Of a stretch of DNA of 64,000 nucleotides, positions 44,901 through 58,904 are shown in pieces. The DNA is taken from assembly GCA_010356995.1 (NCBI GenBank), contig ML996694.1, positions 57,139 to 121,138 of the forward strand, written 5' to 3'. The notes under the pieces are model-generated. The model ran no database searches. It worked only from the letters and a program-made list of their open reading frames with translations, and had not been told where the DNA came from. Every line of letters begins with the position of its first letter. Position 1 is the stretch's first letter. A program made the position numbers and the translations under genes. This DNA comes from Trichodelitschia bisporula (Eukaryota; Ascomycota; Dothideomycetes; Phaeotrichales; Phaeotrichaceae).

Positions 44901-47900
44901 CAAGATAAGCATTGGCTCGTGCGCGCTAGGCTGGGATTGTGTGACCTTGCCAAGACTGGAGTTGGTTGGCATGTGCGGGTGGGGCTGGCGGGGTACGTAC
45001 CTCAGTCCGATTTTGGGGACACGCTGGGACATTTTGCAGTGAGTAAATATTGCGATATCTCGATAGTACTCATGGTTTTAATGGGTTTGATGCTAGAGAC
45101 ACCGTACGACGGCACCTCAATCAAGACTATCGCGTTTTGGAAGCGGCGTGCGAATAGGCGGTGTACGGCGTAAATGATGTGGGAGGGGTGCAACGGCGAG
45201 CGATTGCGATGGAAGTGGCGCACATTACTAACAGACGGGAGAGGCACGGGCTGGGGCTGGTAGCGGGGTCGGAGGTTGGTAATTTGATATGCATTGATTG
45301 AGCGGCGGGAGGGGCACGGAACGGCGGGGCTTTGTTTGGCAACCCCCTCCGCGGCCCCCGTTGCTGAGTATGGAAGCGAGATAAAGACGCCTAGAATAAT
45401 TGAAGGGTCTTGCGCGGCATTTTGCCCTGCAGAAGGGTTTTTGTGGGGTTGGACTTGGGAGAGCCTTGGAGTGTTAGCACTTGTTGAGGGTGGTTTGCGT
45501 GGGTTGCTACGAGGGTTTGCTGCGAGGGGAGGGGTTGGAGATGGTGAAGGGCCGCAACGCGTCTGGGGTGGGGCACGATGGCAGCGGGAGGGCCGGGAAG
45601 GGAGCCTAGATTGCGTTTGAGATATGAAATCAAACTGGCAGCGGAGGGTTAGGGCGGGGTTGCGTGCGGCAGAGACGCTGGCCCCTGGTGGCCGGCGCTT
45701 TGGCAGCGGTTCTGCCCTCGACCTTGATGCTGTTGTGCGTCGGTAGGCTGCCTGCGAGAGTCGAACCGAGTTGCATTGCGAGGAAGAACTCCCACTGCTG
45801 TCTGTGTGAGGGCTTCGGGTGAGGAAAGGATTCCCGATGCCTTGCTAGCCTTTGCGCCGACTAGCCTGCAATATACTCCTCCCAGTCAGGGACTTTGAAG
45901 TTTGGTAGACTAGAATATGTGCCTACGATGCACATATCAAAAGTCTACGTTAGACGTCGGCGTTGTAGATTCCAAACACACGAAGCATATCTCCTCGCCA
46001 AAACCGCCCCTCAGTACCCACCATTTTACCTTTTGTCCGACGGTTCTGAGATTGACAGCTTGCACGCTAGCCAATCACGCTCCCGCACGCCAGTCGTTGG
46101 TTCGCTTACGCGGGTCGTGGAGTGCCGACGACATGCATCGAAGGCACAAACCCCAGCCGTTGGCTGCATACCCATTTCATTCATACAGTAGCGCATCTGC
46201 ATTGCTGCATGCCCCCAAACCGTGGGGCCAGGGGTGGGGGCGAATAGAGCATGCAATCGGCCTGCGCTCTCATTGCCCAGCGTTTGGCAGTTGCGAGCGA
46301 GCCTTGATTGATGCGCAACGCAAGGCCATGACGGCCTGATGTGGTCCCATCTGGTGCGGGGAAGATATCCCCCTCGCCACGACTTATGAGATATCCGCCG
46401 TGCTTGGCTGGCGCAGGGTCGCTATTGCAGATGTGGGTAGTGCACGCAACGATTCGACGACATGTGCAATGGTGGGAGCACCAAGCATCCGACACCGGGG
46501 AATTGATTCCGAGATGGCGCACGATGATCGGATTTGCTTCCGACACCATTTTATGGGACGACGTTTGTTGCGCCGCAAGTGGGAGTCTGATCCTCTCCCA
46601 GTCAGGCCACCGGGCATCCAATGCGGGGTTCGTGTTCGACATACCGGTACGTACTGACATGCGCGCGCGGCGGGCCTATCGCTGCGCAACGTGGGGCGAG
46701 ATCGAGGGTCCAGCTGTCTTCCAATCTCGCCGCTGCGATAGAGCAGCACGTTGATGAAGGAACTAACGCCCGGCGGTCCAGGGGGGGAAGCAGAATGGCA
46801 ACACCTTCTATGCGTATGCTGGATACCCTCATGCTAAAATGCTAGTCTTCTGCATCGGTCATATCCTTCATCCCAGTTGGTCCATACATTTGCAGCGAGA
46901 GGTGCGGAAATCCCATGACGACTTCCATACGGAAAATTAGACACAGATATTAGCCCCGGCCCGTGTGCGAAGTGGAGGGGACGGTTTCGGGTTTTGCGGC
47001 AATGCGGCGCTCCGAGCGGGTTTCAACGTCCACGGCCACGACGCAACTGGATCTCAGCCGGAGCACGCCCACCCGACCACAAAGCACGCGAAATACACGT
47101 GACGATGAATGAATGCAACGGCTTCACCGAATCACATAATTCCGGTCAGCTCAACACGAGTGAGAGGAAGGCCTCACAGCCGCGATGCGGAAGCTGGAGC
47201 CTCGTCCCCACCCCCACAAGGCAGCGGACGCTCAAACTCCCCCAAAAGCAATTCGCTACTTGAAGGATGGCGTATGTGGGTGCTGATAAGGCTGCTCGCA
47301 GGTCGTCGATACACGGCTGACTGGTTGGTCCATAGGTGGAACGCCCACCACCGCGAGCAGGGGCCTCAAGATGATCCAGCTTTGCGCTACGCTCTGACAA
47401 TGTTTTGATGGACGAGCCTCCCGCAACCGGAGGCGTCGAGGGCTGCGCACATGTCGCGAAATTCATTCAACAATTTTTTTCACATCTGAATCCGGCCCGC
47501 CTGCCTCTTTCTATAGACGGGAGACGGGGATGCTGCGGGCGGCTCGACGGCGGCGAGAGTGGAGATGTCTATTTTGGCATGTGGCCAAAGTTTTCTTGCG
47601 GGGCGACAAGGATTTTTATCTTCGCGGCCAGCGTCGGTTCTGAGCGTTGCACAAGGACCTTTGCAAGGATGAGAGCTGAGCGAGGCGATCATGGCTGTAA
47701 GGGAACTCCCAACGAGCGCCACTCGCATGGTCTGTGCTGTGTAACCATGCAGGAAACCTGGCAGACTTCTTGAATAGCCAATGCGCATCAGGCTCGGCAG
47801 CCAGCCACTAACCGCATGTTCGTCAAAGTGTCCCGTCCATATCTGTGAGATAAGCGGACTTGGCTGCGCGCTAATCTGCCCGAGGGCTGTCAAACACAAT

Positions 47901-50900
47901 GTTTTGGTAACGGAGAGCGTGCCGCATCAATCCGCGGATATTGAATGCTTCTGAGCTTCAGATGGAGGGTCATAGATGTTGAGCAATGCCCGATAAAAGG
48001 GCCAGAATTTATCGGATTCATATGGCTCGGGTCTGGTGAGGGGTGAGTGCGGCGATGCAAACAGAATTGGCTCGTAGTGCTTGCGGCATGCTTTGGCAAA
48101 GCTGAAGGCTGAAGGGCGATGGTTGCTGGAAAGCCTCGAGGCTCTTTACTGCTGACCGAGCAAAAGTGAGCATGGAAATGTCGAAAGCACGTGATAAGCT
48201 GGCTACATCAGCAGCACTGCAAAGGTTAGTGTGGTGCGAGAGAATAAGTGGAGATAGTACGGTACCTCATCTCATTAATGATCGCAACTCTGCTGTTGCC
48301 ATATGCTAGAGATTAGAGGCGGGCTAGAATAAAGCTGCTTCGACGCTCAGCTCGGCATCTCATCGTTAGCCACCTGGCTTGATGTCGTCAGGTACCAAGC
48401 AACCGAGCTCGTCGTGTGTGGGCAAGCCTGCAGCCTCATCCACGACCGAACGTAATGGGCTTTACTATGCTGATAGAGCCCGAAGAGCGTCGCAGAAGGG
48501 GTGTCGCGGGTGAGACGATGGTTATTGTACTGTTTGCAAGTACGTACGATATAAGGAAGTACCGCGACTGGCGCCTGACTAAGGGGAGACCTCGGGTCGC
48601 ACAAGAGCCAAGGAGTGACGTCACTGCTCGCTTGTTGCCATAGTCTGACACACCAATATTGCGGGGCATCGTCACTTTTGAGCATCAACCTCAGCAAAGT
48701 CCACTCGAGACAGCCGAGGAGTGCTCCGTACCAGCCAAGCCTCACTGGGACGGGATTCCACGTTTTCAAGTTCCATTCAGTCCTTGGACAACATATCCTC
48801 GCATCCGATGGCTGTTGAACCCGACGACCGGGTTCGTTGGTCAGGTTCGGTTCCTGTTCCTCATTGATCTTGCCGAAAACCCAGCTATCGGGTATATTTT
48901 GCGATTCAATAATAGATCGAGTGCACATCTCCCGAGATCTACGATCACCGATCACCGATCATCACTTCGGCCTAGAAAAGGGGAAGGAAGAAAGTCTGCA
49001 GTGATGGTCTTTCAAGGCATCAACCGCTATAGGCCCTCGTCTCCAGTTTCTTGACTTCAACTCGATCTTCCGGCAAAACCACGATCGTGAAGGCAGATAC
49101 GTTTTAGGTATTTACCCCGGGTGCCTTGGCTACCAAAGGACCTTGGTTTTTGTCGTGCCGGTTTAATCTCCGCGACCGGGTCAAGCTTTGATCGATGCCC
49201 GTCAGAATACGTACCTTGGAAGTTGCGGGCACCCACTTCACGGACATCCATTCCGTCAGCGCCGCTCATCGTGATCGTTGATTCGAGCTTGAGGGCCTGC
49301 GGAAACGCGGCACGCCAGACACTCACGATGCATCTGCCATTGGTAGCGACGCACGTAACCCTGCAGTGTGGGGTACCTGACGAGGGACGCTATTCCGCAA
49401 TATGAGATTTATGACTTTGTGCCTTGTCAAAAGGCGGCATTCTGTGAGATCCCCACGCGCACGCGCCACCTTTTTACCCTTTGCCATTTGATGGGGAAAA
49501 GGGCGCAGGATGATGTTCCCCAACAGTTGAGTGTGAATCTGCAAAATCCAGGATGCGAGTCTTGGAAACTGGGCAGTTTACGAGGCCGGGATGCTGGATG
49601 TTGCATTTCCCCGCGGGGTCCCGCGGAAGGGTCGAAGCCAAATCAGTGTTTGTTTAATTGCGCGGTTTACGTGAGAGCACACCGACTCTATGATGATACC
49701 GCGCAGTTATAGAGTTTGACACCTTGACAGTGAGCGAGGCGACGCAATGCCGACGGATGGCTACGGCTTCCGGCAAAGTCAGCTGACCAGGCGCTGGGTG
49801 CGACGGCAGGCGATTCAGGCCCTCGCCGCTCTCGCATTCGACAAGCGCCCACAGGAATCGGGATGCCGAAGGTAAACAACCACCAATATCCAACCCCCAC
49901 TCCCCAGCCGTGCGCGGCTCGCCTTCATCCGCGGTCCTGCAGCAATGATGTAGGGACGATGGCGATGGGATCCATTATCGTCAATGGCAGCTATTAAGCG
50001 GAACAATGTGGGGAAAGGCGAATGACAAACTTTTCTTCACGAACCTAGCGACCAATCCACTTTCTCCTGCACCGCTCCAAAGTCTCTTCACTTGCCACCG
50101 CCGTCGATGTTCGCTGCACGGCGGCGCTGCTAGACTGCTGCAGGACACAAGAGCCGACTCCTGCGTTGCGGCAGCTGCAGACTACTGGCTGGCTGGCCAA
50201 TGCGGGACGCGGGCGTCGGCGTGCGCGAGGGGACGAGAACGCGCTGCAGTAGGCGTCCGCCAGCCGTCCCTGTGTCATCTCATCTCGGAGACGGCATCAC
50301 TAAGGACGCTCCGCCACACGGCTCGGATTGTCTGTACGGTAGGAGGCTGGGCGGCAGACGGCGCGCGGGCAAGCACGACGCTTTTCGAGCGGGATCGCAG
50401 GTGGCTTTTTGTCCTGCGTCAAATGTATCTCGGGAGACCGGAGGATTCAACGAGGGAACTACTGCGAAGCGATGGAGTGAAGCGGGGCGGCCGACTGCGA
50501 ACATCGGAGGTTGAGTTGTGCAAAGGGCGCAGAATGCTGATCATCCTCCAAGCGCGCGGCCGTCCCCGTCCGGTGCTCTGGGATCGTGATGGGAATGTTT
50601 TTTGGGGTACAGAACTGGCGCGCACGGAGAAAAAAAGCTTGCGCGGCGCCGTTAGCGGCAGTCGGGTGAAACTCAACGACCGCTCCCTTTTCGACTGCAA
50701 GTCCAAGACGCCGCGAGCAGCGGCCCGGCACTATTTTAGATGGTGAGGAATATCGTACGGCTCTAGCAGTACGTACACACTACGTATGTAAGTCATGGGT
50801 GGAGCAGCGGGGCTGGTAGGGAGTGGGTCGGCCGAGCACAGCCATTGTTCGAAAGTTTTGCGGGCCGCTCGCACGATTCTCGATAACGCATATTGAACGA

Positions 50901-53900
50901 AGAGTGGATAACAGGCAGTTAGGGGTTCGTTAGTCTAGGGTCTTTAGGTTGTGCAAGCGCGACTGCGAGCGGGACCCCGCTTGACTCCAACCCTTTCCCA
51001 CGCACATCCATCACCTCACACCTCAAACCTCACAGATCTCGTACAGAAACACAGAAGAATGGCTCCTCGTGTGGCGCATCTTCCACCATGCGGCACAACA
51101 ATGGTTTGATTGGCCAATTGCGGCGTGATGTCCCACCGCCTTTTTTTTCGAGGCCCGTGTGTGGGTTGTTGGAATGAGGGGTGCCACACTTGATGCACGC
51201 CGCATCCGGCTGGCGCTGCCCTCTTCGACGTCCCAGGCTGACTGCCTCATGCTGCCTCCGCATACATACGGGACGCACTCAGCTGCTGTGCGCAACAAGC
51301 TCCGAGAACGGCGTGCGATATGATAGGAATGGGGTTAAGGTTTCCCCTCTGCAAAATGCAAGCTGACAGGGCCTCCGGCGAGATGAACTGATGCTAGGTT
51401 GTTTAGTGGGGGCATGTTTCTATCCTATTTGGAGGGCAACAGGCATCAACTCCGCGGGGCGGGGTTCCTTTTCAGGTCCCTCTTCATCCCTGATGCTGTT
51501 GCGGGGTTCAGTCAGCTTATTAACCACTCGATGAGGGGATTTGAGCGATAGATGACCGGAGGGGACTCCGTGCTGCCCCTCGACTGACCTTCGTGTAACC
51601 GATCTCGCGAGGAAATGCCAAGATTTGGGATCCAAAAGCTGGACATGGATGGTTGTACCGTAGTGGTACGGCTTGCACCACCACCCCCACCACCCGCCTA
51701 AAGCACGGGCCGTTCGGCGTGTTCGGCGGCGGCTCGCTTGATTCGCTTAGAGGCAATCTGGCGCTGCCTTGGCCCTAGGCGAATCATGAAGGCGGCACGC
51801 CGTGTGTTTTGCACTACGGTATGGCGCCGCGCGGTGATGATGTCAGGCCCCATGAAGGGCGGGGTGCATATTGGCCTTTCTTATTACCCTCTATCGCGAC
51901 ATACTGTTCCGTCAAATGTGTCGCGTAGAAATGGCGGCACGAGAGGGGGTTGTTGACGATGGAAATTGAGATGGAAGCGGACGACGGCGAGAATGATGAC
52001 GACGGAGTTACGGTAGAAGCGGCATTTCCTCTCATCCTTCGCGCGCGCGCGCGCTAGCAACACAAACAATCACGAAGCATTGCCAATCAAGAGACTATTG
52101 CGCAAGCATCGCGTTGGGAACATTCTATGCCCTCATTTTTACACTTTTCAGCATTTCTCAACGGCCTGATATTTCGTGTGGGATGGAGGCTTTGACAAAG
52201 GCGGCGAGAAAGTAGCGCTTCGTACCGCGCGCAGCGGCAAAGTATCGTGTGGGAAGGAATGGGTGGTGGGTATGAGGAGGGGGAGGGAGTACGGCGATGG
52301 CCAAGTCCGGCGATGGCTGGGTTTCGACGCCCTGGTTTGTTGGGGGGTAAAAAAACGCTGGGCGGCACACTCGGTGAGGGACGGCGGCAACTTCACAACC
52401 AACCTCATCTTTTGTCTTCTTCTCTTCTCGCAGGTCTGGAGGGGAAAGGGCTCTGAGGTAGTTCATACGCGAGGGTTTGGACTTCATTATATGCTTGAGC
52501 GGAGGCGCAATTGCATCAAGAGCGTGTACAGCAGCAGCGACATCAGCGGCAAGTACTGGAGCAACAAGAAGCTGCACTGCAGTACCGTAACCAGCACCAG
52601 CACCAACATTAGCAGGTTTGGCGAGCCGTGCAGAAAAGAGGTCAGCCAGGCTTTATTCTCCTACGGCAAGGTTAGTGGTTAGTCTCTATCCAATCCTTTG
52701 GTATCCACCTCCTCCCTCCCTCTCTTTCCCACTCCCTCACCCGTCTGCCGCCGTGGTTCGCCAGCCCTGGCTCGTTCGCCGCCTATGCTTGCTAACCACT
52801 GGCCAGTCTGTGTTCACAGCCTGCCCAGTCGCGTGTTGGGGATAGGACAATTGTTGCTGAGAATATTTTCACGGCTGCACATCGTGCACACCACAGGCAC
52901 ACACACCTACCACACAAAAAGGCACACCGATGATGAAGAAGCAAGAGAGGTGCCGAAGAACTTCAACACGCGATAGTCACGAGCGGGTACTCTGCAACAA
53001 AGTGTGGGGATATCCGTAGGGATAGAAGGGGTCTTCTCTTCTTACGCTTCAACACCCAGCTTCTCCCCTCCTCCTCCTCCTCCTCCTCCTCCTCATCCTC
53101 CTCCTCCTACCGTACATCAAAACACCAAGGTCCAAGCCTCGACGCTTTCCTCACGGCCCATCTCTCCCCAGACGAGCTCTAAGCTTCTTCCGTAGGAGGC
53201 TAGATACCTGGCTACCAAGGCCCTTCAGAAAAGTAGTCTCGGTAAGGAACACCCTAGCTACAGCCCAGCCGTTGCAGCTTGCAAGGCTTTTCCTTGCCCC
53301 AACTCCCTTCCAACCTTTACGTTTAGCCGTTAGAGCGCAACCCACCTCTCGTCATTTGTTCCTCCTACCCACCTCATCCTCCTCCTCCCCCTCCACTTCC
53401 TCCCCTCCCTCATCCAATATCCCACCATCCCACCTTACACACCACCCATCGCCTCCCTCGCCGCCCACCACACCTATCCACCCCTCCTACCTCCCTCGCC
53501 TTCATCAATCCGCACGGCCCGCAAGACCCTGCGACTATTTCGCCCGTCTCAACGCCTTCCAGCCCGGCCTCCAGCCAAAAGGTGACTGAAGGCCCTGGAA
53601 ATTCAAACTCTCACCCACTCTTCATCACTTCCCCTCCTCCCTCACATTCTTCTTCCTCTCCCTCTTGAATTAGCATCACAGCCTTTGCCCGGCTTGCTAA
53701 TTCAATTCTCCCTCACGAAAAGGTCTTCTGTCATTTTGTTTGTTGCCGAACAAAACGATAAGACTCTTCTCTCCCCAATATCACTCTCTCAACGCCCCTC
53801 CCCACCAAGTCACACCACTCGGATCTCCGCGGACGGTTCCTTCCCTGACTCTACGACGCATCGAAAGATTGCGTCTTCTGTTTCTCAGGGTAGAGGTTTT

Positions 53901-54343
53901 GCGAAGTTGCAAAGCATCGCCTCCTCTTGACCATCCTGTGGCCTGACCGCACCTCATTCGACATCACAGCTTTAACTAGACTGTGCGCCATCCAAAGGAC
54001 TGCCCTTATCCAAACACCGCCCTATCAGCACCCACTGAAGCCTTCCCATCCCTCCCCCTCCCCCCCACTCCACCTCCACCTACCTCAACCTACCTCACAA
54101 CCTCACGGTCAACCTCTCCTCCCTTGGGTTTGCACCAGTGAAACCTCCATTTGCGCGGAGCTCGGTTTTTCTATTCCTGTAAGTTTAGTAACATTGCTCT
54201 CTTCATCATCAATCATCGTTTCTCTCGAGGCTGACATCCCTGTGCAGGGTACATATCTTGTTCCTACGCCCTGTGATGCTCGCGACATCCTAGAAGTCGA
54301 CGTCACCACTAGCAAGCCCCTTCTCCTCGACCGTCAAGAAGGA
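41995..54343. other. 12-kb interval without a supported gene, ending in a long pyrimidine-rich leader
   Basis: No protein family, tRNA or rRNA was recognised. The longest frame (50006-50746) is Arg-rich and lacks any domain. A CTC-repeat microsatellite lies at 53066-53108. From about 53330 to 54180 the sequence is strongly C/T-rich, as in long fungal 5' leaders, followed by a likely leader intron 54179-54247 (donor GTAAGT, acceptor GTGCAG) just before the PP1 subunit start. Confidence 0.5.
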
Positions 54344-56480
54344 ATGCCTTACACACCGCCGTCTCAGCGGTCCCCTGCCTCCTCCAAATCTAACAGCCCG
54401 ACCGTCTCCCGTACCCACTCGTTTGACAACACCTCCGTTCCCTCGGAGCGTCCTGTTATCGCGCGCTCCAAGTCGGCAGCGTACCTCCACAAGCATCGCC
54501 GCTCGCCGTCCGTTTCGGACCACTCTAACAATGGGAACATGGCGGTAAACGGCTTCGGCCAGCACATCCCCCGCAGCAGGCACGACGCCGCGCGGCATGT
54601 CTCGCCTGCTCCTGCAGTCGGATCGCCGCAAGCTGGATCACCTCTGGGCTCCGAAGACGACTACCGTGGCCGCCAGATCCAGCACCTCGCTGAGTCGCTG
54701 AAAGAGACCATGAAGATATCGAAGCGCACACAGTCGCCGACTCGGGAGGTGCTATCACCGGTGCTCGCATTAACGGCATCGAAGCCTGCTCTCCCGCCAT
54801 TGACGGCTGAGGCGCGTAAGATTTCGCACTCGCGGTCGTCGAGCGAAGTCCAACTGTCGGCGCTCGAGACGCTCACTGATGGTCCGGTCGCATTGACATC
54901 TGAAAGCGATGATGACGAGTACTATGGGTCGAAGCCTCTGATGGTTCGCAAGAAGTCCGGCGAGCTCGTGAAACCGGCTCTGCGACCTCCCATCAATCGT
55001 CGGCGCCCGTCCAGCATGCCTGGCACGCCGACATTCGTCAAAAACGTGCATTTCAACGAGGACGCCCAAGTCCGCCACTTCTTGAAAGTCGATAAGCCTA
55101 TCGCCGTCAGCGCGGGTTCGTCACCCGTGGAGACCTACGACAGCGAGTCGGAGTACCCGTTTTACCACGCTCGTTCGAAGCCCAAGGTCGAGTGGGAACT
55201 CCGCCTCGCCAACTTCCCACGGGACACTCATGAGCGGTTGGCCCAAGCTGTTCGCGTTGAGCGTTTGTTCCTGTCGTCGGACTTCAAGATGCTGATCGGA
55301 ACTGTGGCCGTGGCGAACCTGGCCTTCCACAAGCATGTTACTGCACGCTTCACATTTGACTACTGGAGCACCACATCCGAAGTTACTGCGGAGTACAACA
55401 ATGACGTACGGAAGAAGCAGAGCAGTGACGGCTTTGACCGGTTCAACTTTTCCATCAAGCTGTCCGAGCAGGCCCATCTTGAGAGCAAGACGCTTCTTCT
55501 GTGCGTCCGGTACAACGTCGAGGGCCAGGAGTTCTGGGACAGCAACCAAGGTAGCAACTACATGGTCGACTTCGTTAAGAAGGTCGCGCCATCGCCGGAC
55601 CAAAAGCATGGAGTCGGATCTGGGGTTGGACCGTTGGGGGCCATCCCCCGCAGCCGCCACTCGCCGTCAGTGGCACGCCCTCGGTCATACCCTGCCGGTA
55701 ACCATGGTGATGATGACTGGAGCCACACATTGGAACAGCCTGCTCCTGCCCCCAACTGCCTCCGCACTGATCCCCTGCGGGCCGGTAAGAATGCGCGCAA
55801 GCAGCCGTCGTATCCGACCCAAGTTCCCCGCGCCAAGCCGGGACAGCCCATCAAGCAGGCATTTTCGACCCGATACGACTTTTCGGCTTCGCTCTCGGCC
55901 GCACTAACCACGGCACAGACGGCTCTCGGTGACCAGAGCGGGCTGAAGATGAAGGACGTCGGCCGGCAGTCAAGGTCGTCCGCCCCCGCTGTCCAACCTG
56001 TTAACAGCCCGCGGCCCGATGCGTTGTCGTCTGTCAGGCCCGATGTCCATTCCGCGGAGTACAACGATCTGATCCAGAAGTTCTGTTATGTACGTGTGCC
56101 CGTCCCGGGGAGCGGCCAACACGGCGGTGTACTAATGCTGGACACAGTATCGCCCCAACCCTACTCCTACACCGGTGTCTTCACCCAAGGACAACGTCAA
56201 GGCTCCGAATACCAAGACGCCGTCAGGCGTTCCTGATGGTCCGGTCAACTCTCCTCCCTCGGATACCGACACCGACAATGAGAGCGGTCCGTCATCCGGC
56301 TCAAACAGTCCTCCCTCTCCGCGCGCTGAACTTCAACAACTTGACGGTACCTGCGACTCCCAGTCCACGACGCGAACCGCTAGCCCTTCGTATTTCTCGA
56401 CGTCGCCGCGCCTCCTCGCGCAGTATCGCTCGGCATCGCCTGCCCTTCAGTTGCCACACCAGGTGGTCGGGCATGCCTGA
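54344..56480 (+). CDS. GAC1: Glycogen-targeting PP1 regulatory subunit (Gac1-type, CBM21)
   Basis: Two exons, 54344-56089 and 56148-56480 (692 aa); the 58-nt intron has donor GTACGT and an ACTAAT branch. The start MPYTPPSQRSPASS is preferred over the upstream in-frame Met at 53927 because it matches the usual fungal N-terminus and the intervening codons lie in a pyrimidine-rich leader with a probable intron. Seen: Ser/Pro-rich disordered N-terminus, PP1-docking RVxF-type motif KNVHF (233-237), CBM21 carbohydrate-binding domain about 282-410 (RVERLFLSSDFKMLIGTV, then FDYWSTTSEV and GQEFWDSNQGSNY), disordered Ser/Pro C-terminus. Family role: brings PP1 to glycogen to activate glycogen synthase. 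The gene is isolated from its neighbours on both sides. Confidence 0.9.
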
Positions 56481-58077
56481 AAAATGGAACCGGAAAAAAA
56501 ACGACTAGAAACGACCACGACAATATCGTTGTCATGGTGTTTTACGATCTTATGATTGAGACGAGCTGAAGTGGAGGGCTTTGCTGCTTGATCCACGAGT
56601 TCGCGCGGCTTTTTCGGAGGATGGGGTCTGGGAATCCTTTTCTCGCTGGGACATGTGCGCCATTTGTGGTGCGGCCTGGGAGTCAAAGGTTCCTCATGGC
56701 AACGCCCGGCTCTGGATCATTCCTGCGTGTCTTTTTTTTATGTCCGGTGGCGCTTTGCTACTGCCGAGGGGGGATCAGGCGCTATATCCAATAGACGGTT
56801 TGTAATTTTTTGCGGTTTTTCTTTCTTGGGTCCCGCGGTGGGACATCTTCTCACCTCTGAAGCGCCTGCTTCGCCCAAAAGCTCGGGGTTTCGTCTGCTT
56901 CGCCGTTGTGTTTTTTGCTGCCATTTTGTGCGTGGGACCCGTGGGCCTTTTTCTCTCGCCTCCCACTGGGTTTCGGGCTGCGTGTCTGGGTTTGTTTTCG
57001 GTCTTCGTGTCGTCATTTGAAGCGGAAACACACAGCACACGTATTGCAAGGCGTTATTGGCGTTTTGTGGTTCGCGTTTTTGTGAGTGCGGTGCAGAGGC
57101 GGCCGTTTGTGTAAGTCACCAGGCCTTCTTTTCCGGCTCGGGCTTTGTCGCTGTCGTTTTTGGTTGCTGAAAAGCGAGGGGAGGGAGACTTCTTCAGGGG
57201 AAAGGATGACGCCGTGCGATGAGGAATGGATTTTATCGCCTGCATCTTCTTTCGACTGGGAGTCTTCTTCGCCTCGTCGCATGGTGGCAATGGTTGCTCT
57301 TGCCGTGTGTGCGCCGAGACGTGGACGGACGGGTTTGGGCTGGGGGGAGGTTGGCTGGACATTGGGGATGGCTGGATGGGGTAGATTCCACTCGAGCTGG
57401 GCGAAGACGGGTGGTTTGGAGCTGGTGCAGCCGATAGGTCTAAGGCCTTTTGGGGGATCGGGGGCAATGGTGAACGTCTAGGCATCATTAGGCTCAGAAT
57501 GAGGATATATCTTACTCTCTCAGTGTGCTTGCTGTGGTGATTTGTCGACTTGGGAGGAGTTGGTGAGGGTGTTAGGTATGTTTCATTTCTTGTTCTGGGC
57601 CCGCGCTGATGGTTTTAGGTGCAGAGGCGAGGGATTGGGACCTGATCTGCATATCGTGGGAGTGGTACGTGCAGGTGTAAGTGCCGCTCTGAGGACGAGA
57701 TTATGCTGATGGACGGCGATAGGAAGCCCGTTCCAATGCCAGCATGTCGAACCAAACCACCGAACCATGGCGGAATGTTATTGCGAACTCTTTTCTAAGT
57801 TGATTATCGGTATGTCGTCTCCCCCGCGCGTAGCTGATTGGCCGCCGCCACCCGCGCGGCAATCTTACCCCGCACTCGCACGGGCCCTACCGCATTGGCT
57901 CGTGCCTCAACGTCACCTCTTCCGTCCACGACACTCTTCCTCACCATACATACCCTCCCACACTCTGGGTTCTGACTCCGCTGCGGATCTGGCTTACGGC
58001 GGTATGGACATGGGTGTTTGGTGAGTGTGTGGTTATGCTGTGTTCTATTTGGGCGGTAGCTGATGGTGTGTATCCTT
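56481..58077. other. Intergenic region, no supported gene
   Basis: 1.6 kb: 3' flank of the PP1 subunit gene, then T/G-rich sequence without convincing coding capacity. A short open stretch at 57739-57798 begins MSNQTTEPWRNVIANSFLS but stops immediately. Confidence 0.5.
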
Positions 58078-58400
58078 GATGGAAGGGTTTGTCGTCATTT
58101 GGCTGTTTTTGCGAGGCCCGCAGGCTGGGCGACGGCGGAGAAACGGAGCTGAGCTAGCAGCTTGGTTTAAGAAGGTGGTGAGGTGGGCTTCTAGGTTGGA
58201 AGGGTTTATCGTCATTTCCCTGTTTTCGCGAGTCCGGAGCTGGGGGACGGCTTCGTAGCTCACCGAGCAAGCATCTTGGTACACGAAGGCGGCGGACTGT
58301 CCTCCTGCAGTTGGAAGGTTTTATCATCATCTCGCCCTTTGCGCTCGTCCGTTCGCTGGATGACAGCTTCGTCTCTCGCGAAGCAAGCAGCGAGGATGTG
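58078..58400 (+). repeat. About 116-bp tandem repeat, nearly 3 copies
   Basis: TGGAAGG(G)TTT recurs at 58080, 58197 and 58312. Each copy continues with a similar TCGTCATTT...GAC(A/G)GC pattern. Copy 2 contains GGTACACGAAGGCGGCGGAC, resembling the Est1-type coding sequence near 22110, so at least part derives from that gene (inference). Confidence 0.7.
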
Positions 58401-58494
58401 GAAGCGTGGCATTCATTCCTTTCTGAAACTTCTTCGCTGTCGGATTTGACTGAGGATTTGACTGACATTTTCTCAAGACCGTTCGCTGACCTCG

Positions 58495-58790
58495 GGCGTT
58501 TCTGGAGAGCACCGGGATCGGATGACTGAAGATCTAGGAGGAGCCCGAATGGCCTGCTTTTGGAGAGCCCGTGGACCGGATACCTGGATACCTAGGGAGA
58601 TCCAAACAGCCTGCTTCTGGAGAGAACTTGGACCGGATGCCTGGGAGACCTTGATGGAGCCCAAATGGCCTGCTTTTGGAGAGCCCATGGACCAAATGCT
58701 CGAGGAACCCAGGAAAATGCAAACAGCCCGCTTCTGGAGAGAACCTGAACGGAATGCCTGGGAGACCTAGGAAGACCACAAATGGCCAGA
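58495..58790 (+). repeat. 58-bp tandem repeat, 4-5 copies
   Basis: CTGCTTcTGGAGAG-type cores are spaced 57, 59 and 58 bp, each followed by GGACCGGATGCCTGGGAGACCT or a variant. Alternate copies resemble each other more (AAATGGCC... versus AAACAGCC...), suggesting duplication of a two-unit block. The GGACCGGATGCCTGGGAGACC part resembles the TWIECLGDL segment of the Est1-type gene (22010-22036). Confidence 0.75.
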
Positions 58791-58904
58791 ACGCGTGTTG
58801 AGGCCTCCTGGTGCCGCACCCAGGCAAAGAGGGACTTCCAATGCCATGCTCGGGAATGAAGTACGCTCTGTTAAGGAGGTCTCTTTCAACTTTTTTTATG
58901 ATAT

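Noticed and set aside
45755-45775. GAGTCGAACC-type sequence resembling the T-arm of a tRNA on the minus strand
   Set aside because: The flanking 5-base stems do not pair (CTCGG versus CTCGC) and no D-arm or anticodon arm follows.
50006-50746. 246-codon open frame
   Set aside because: Arg/Ala-rich composition without domain, splice support or leader; competing open frames on the other strand suggest chance openness in GC-rich DNA.
53927-54343. Upstream extension of the PP1 subunit frame by 139 codons
   Set aside because: Pro/His/Leu-rich translation of a pyrimidine-rich leader that contains a consensus donor and acceptor (54179-54247); the family N-terminus begins at 54344.
57739-58024. Short coding-like openings after the PP1 subunit gene
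   Set aside because: The first stops after about 20 codons and the second has no recognised features; no splice path joins them.
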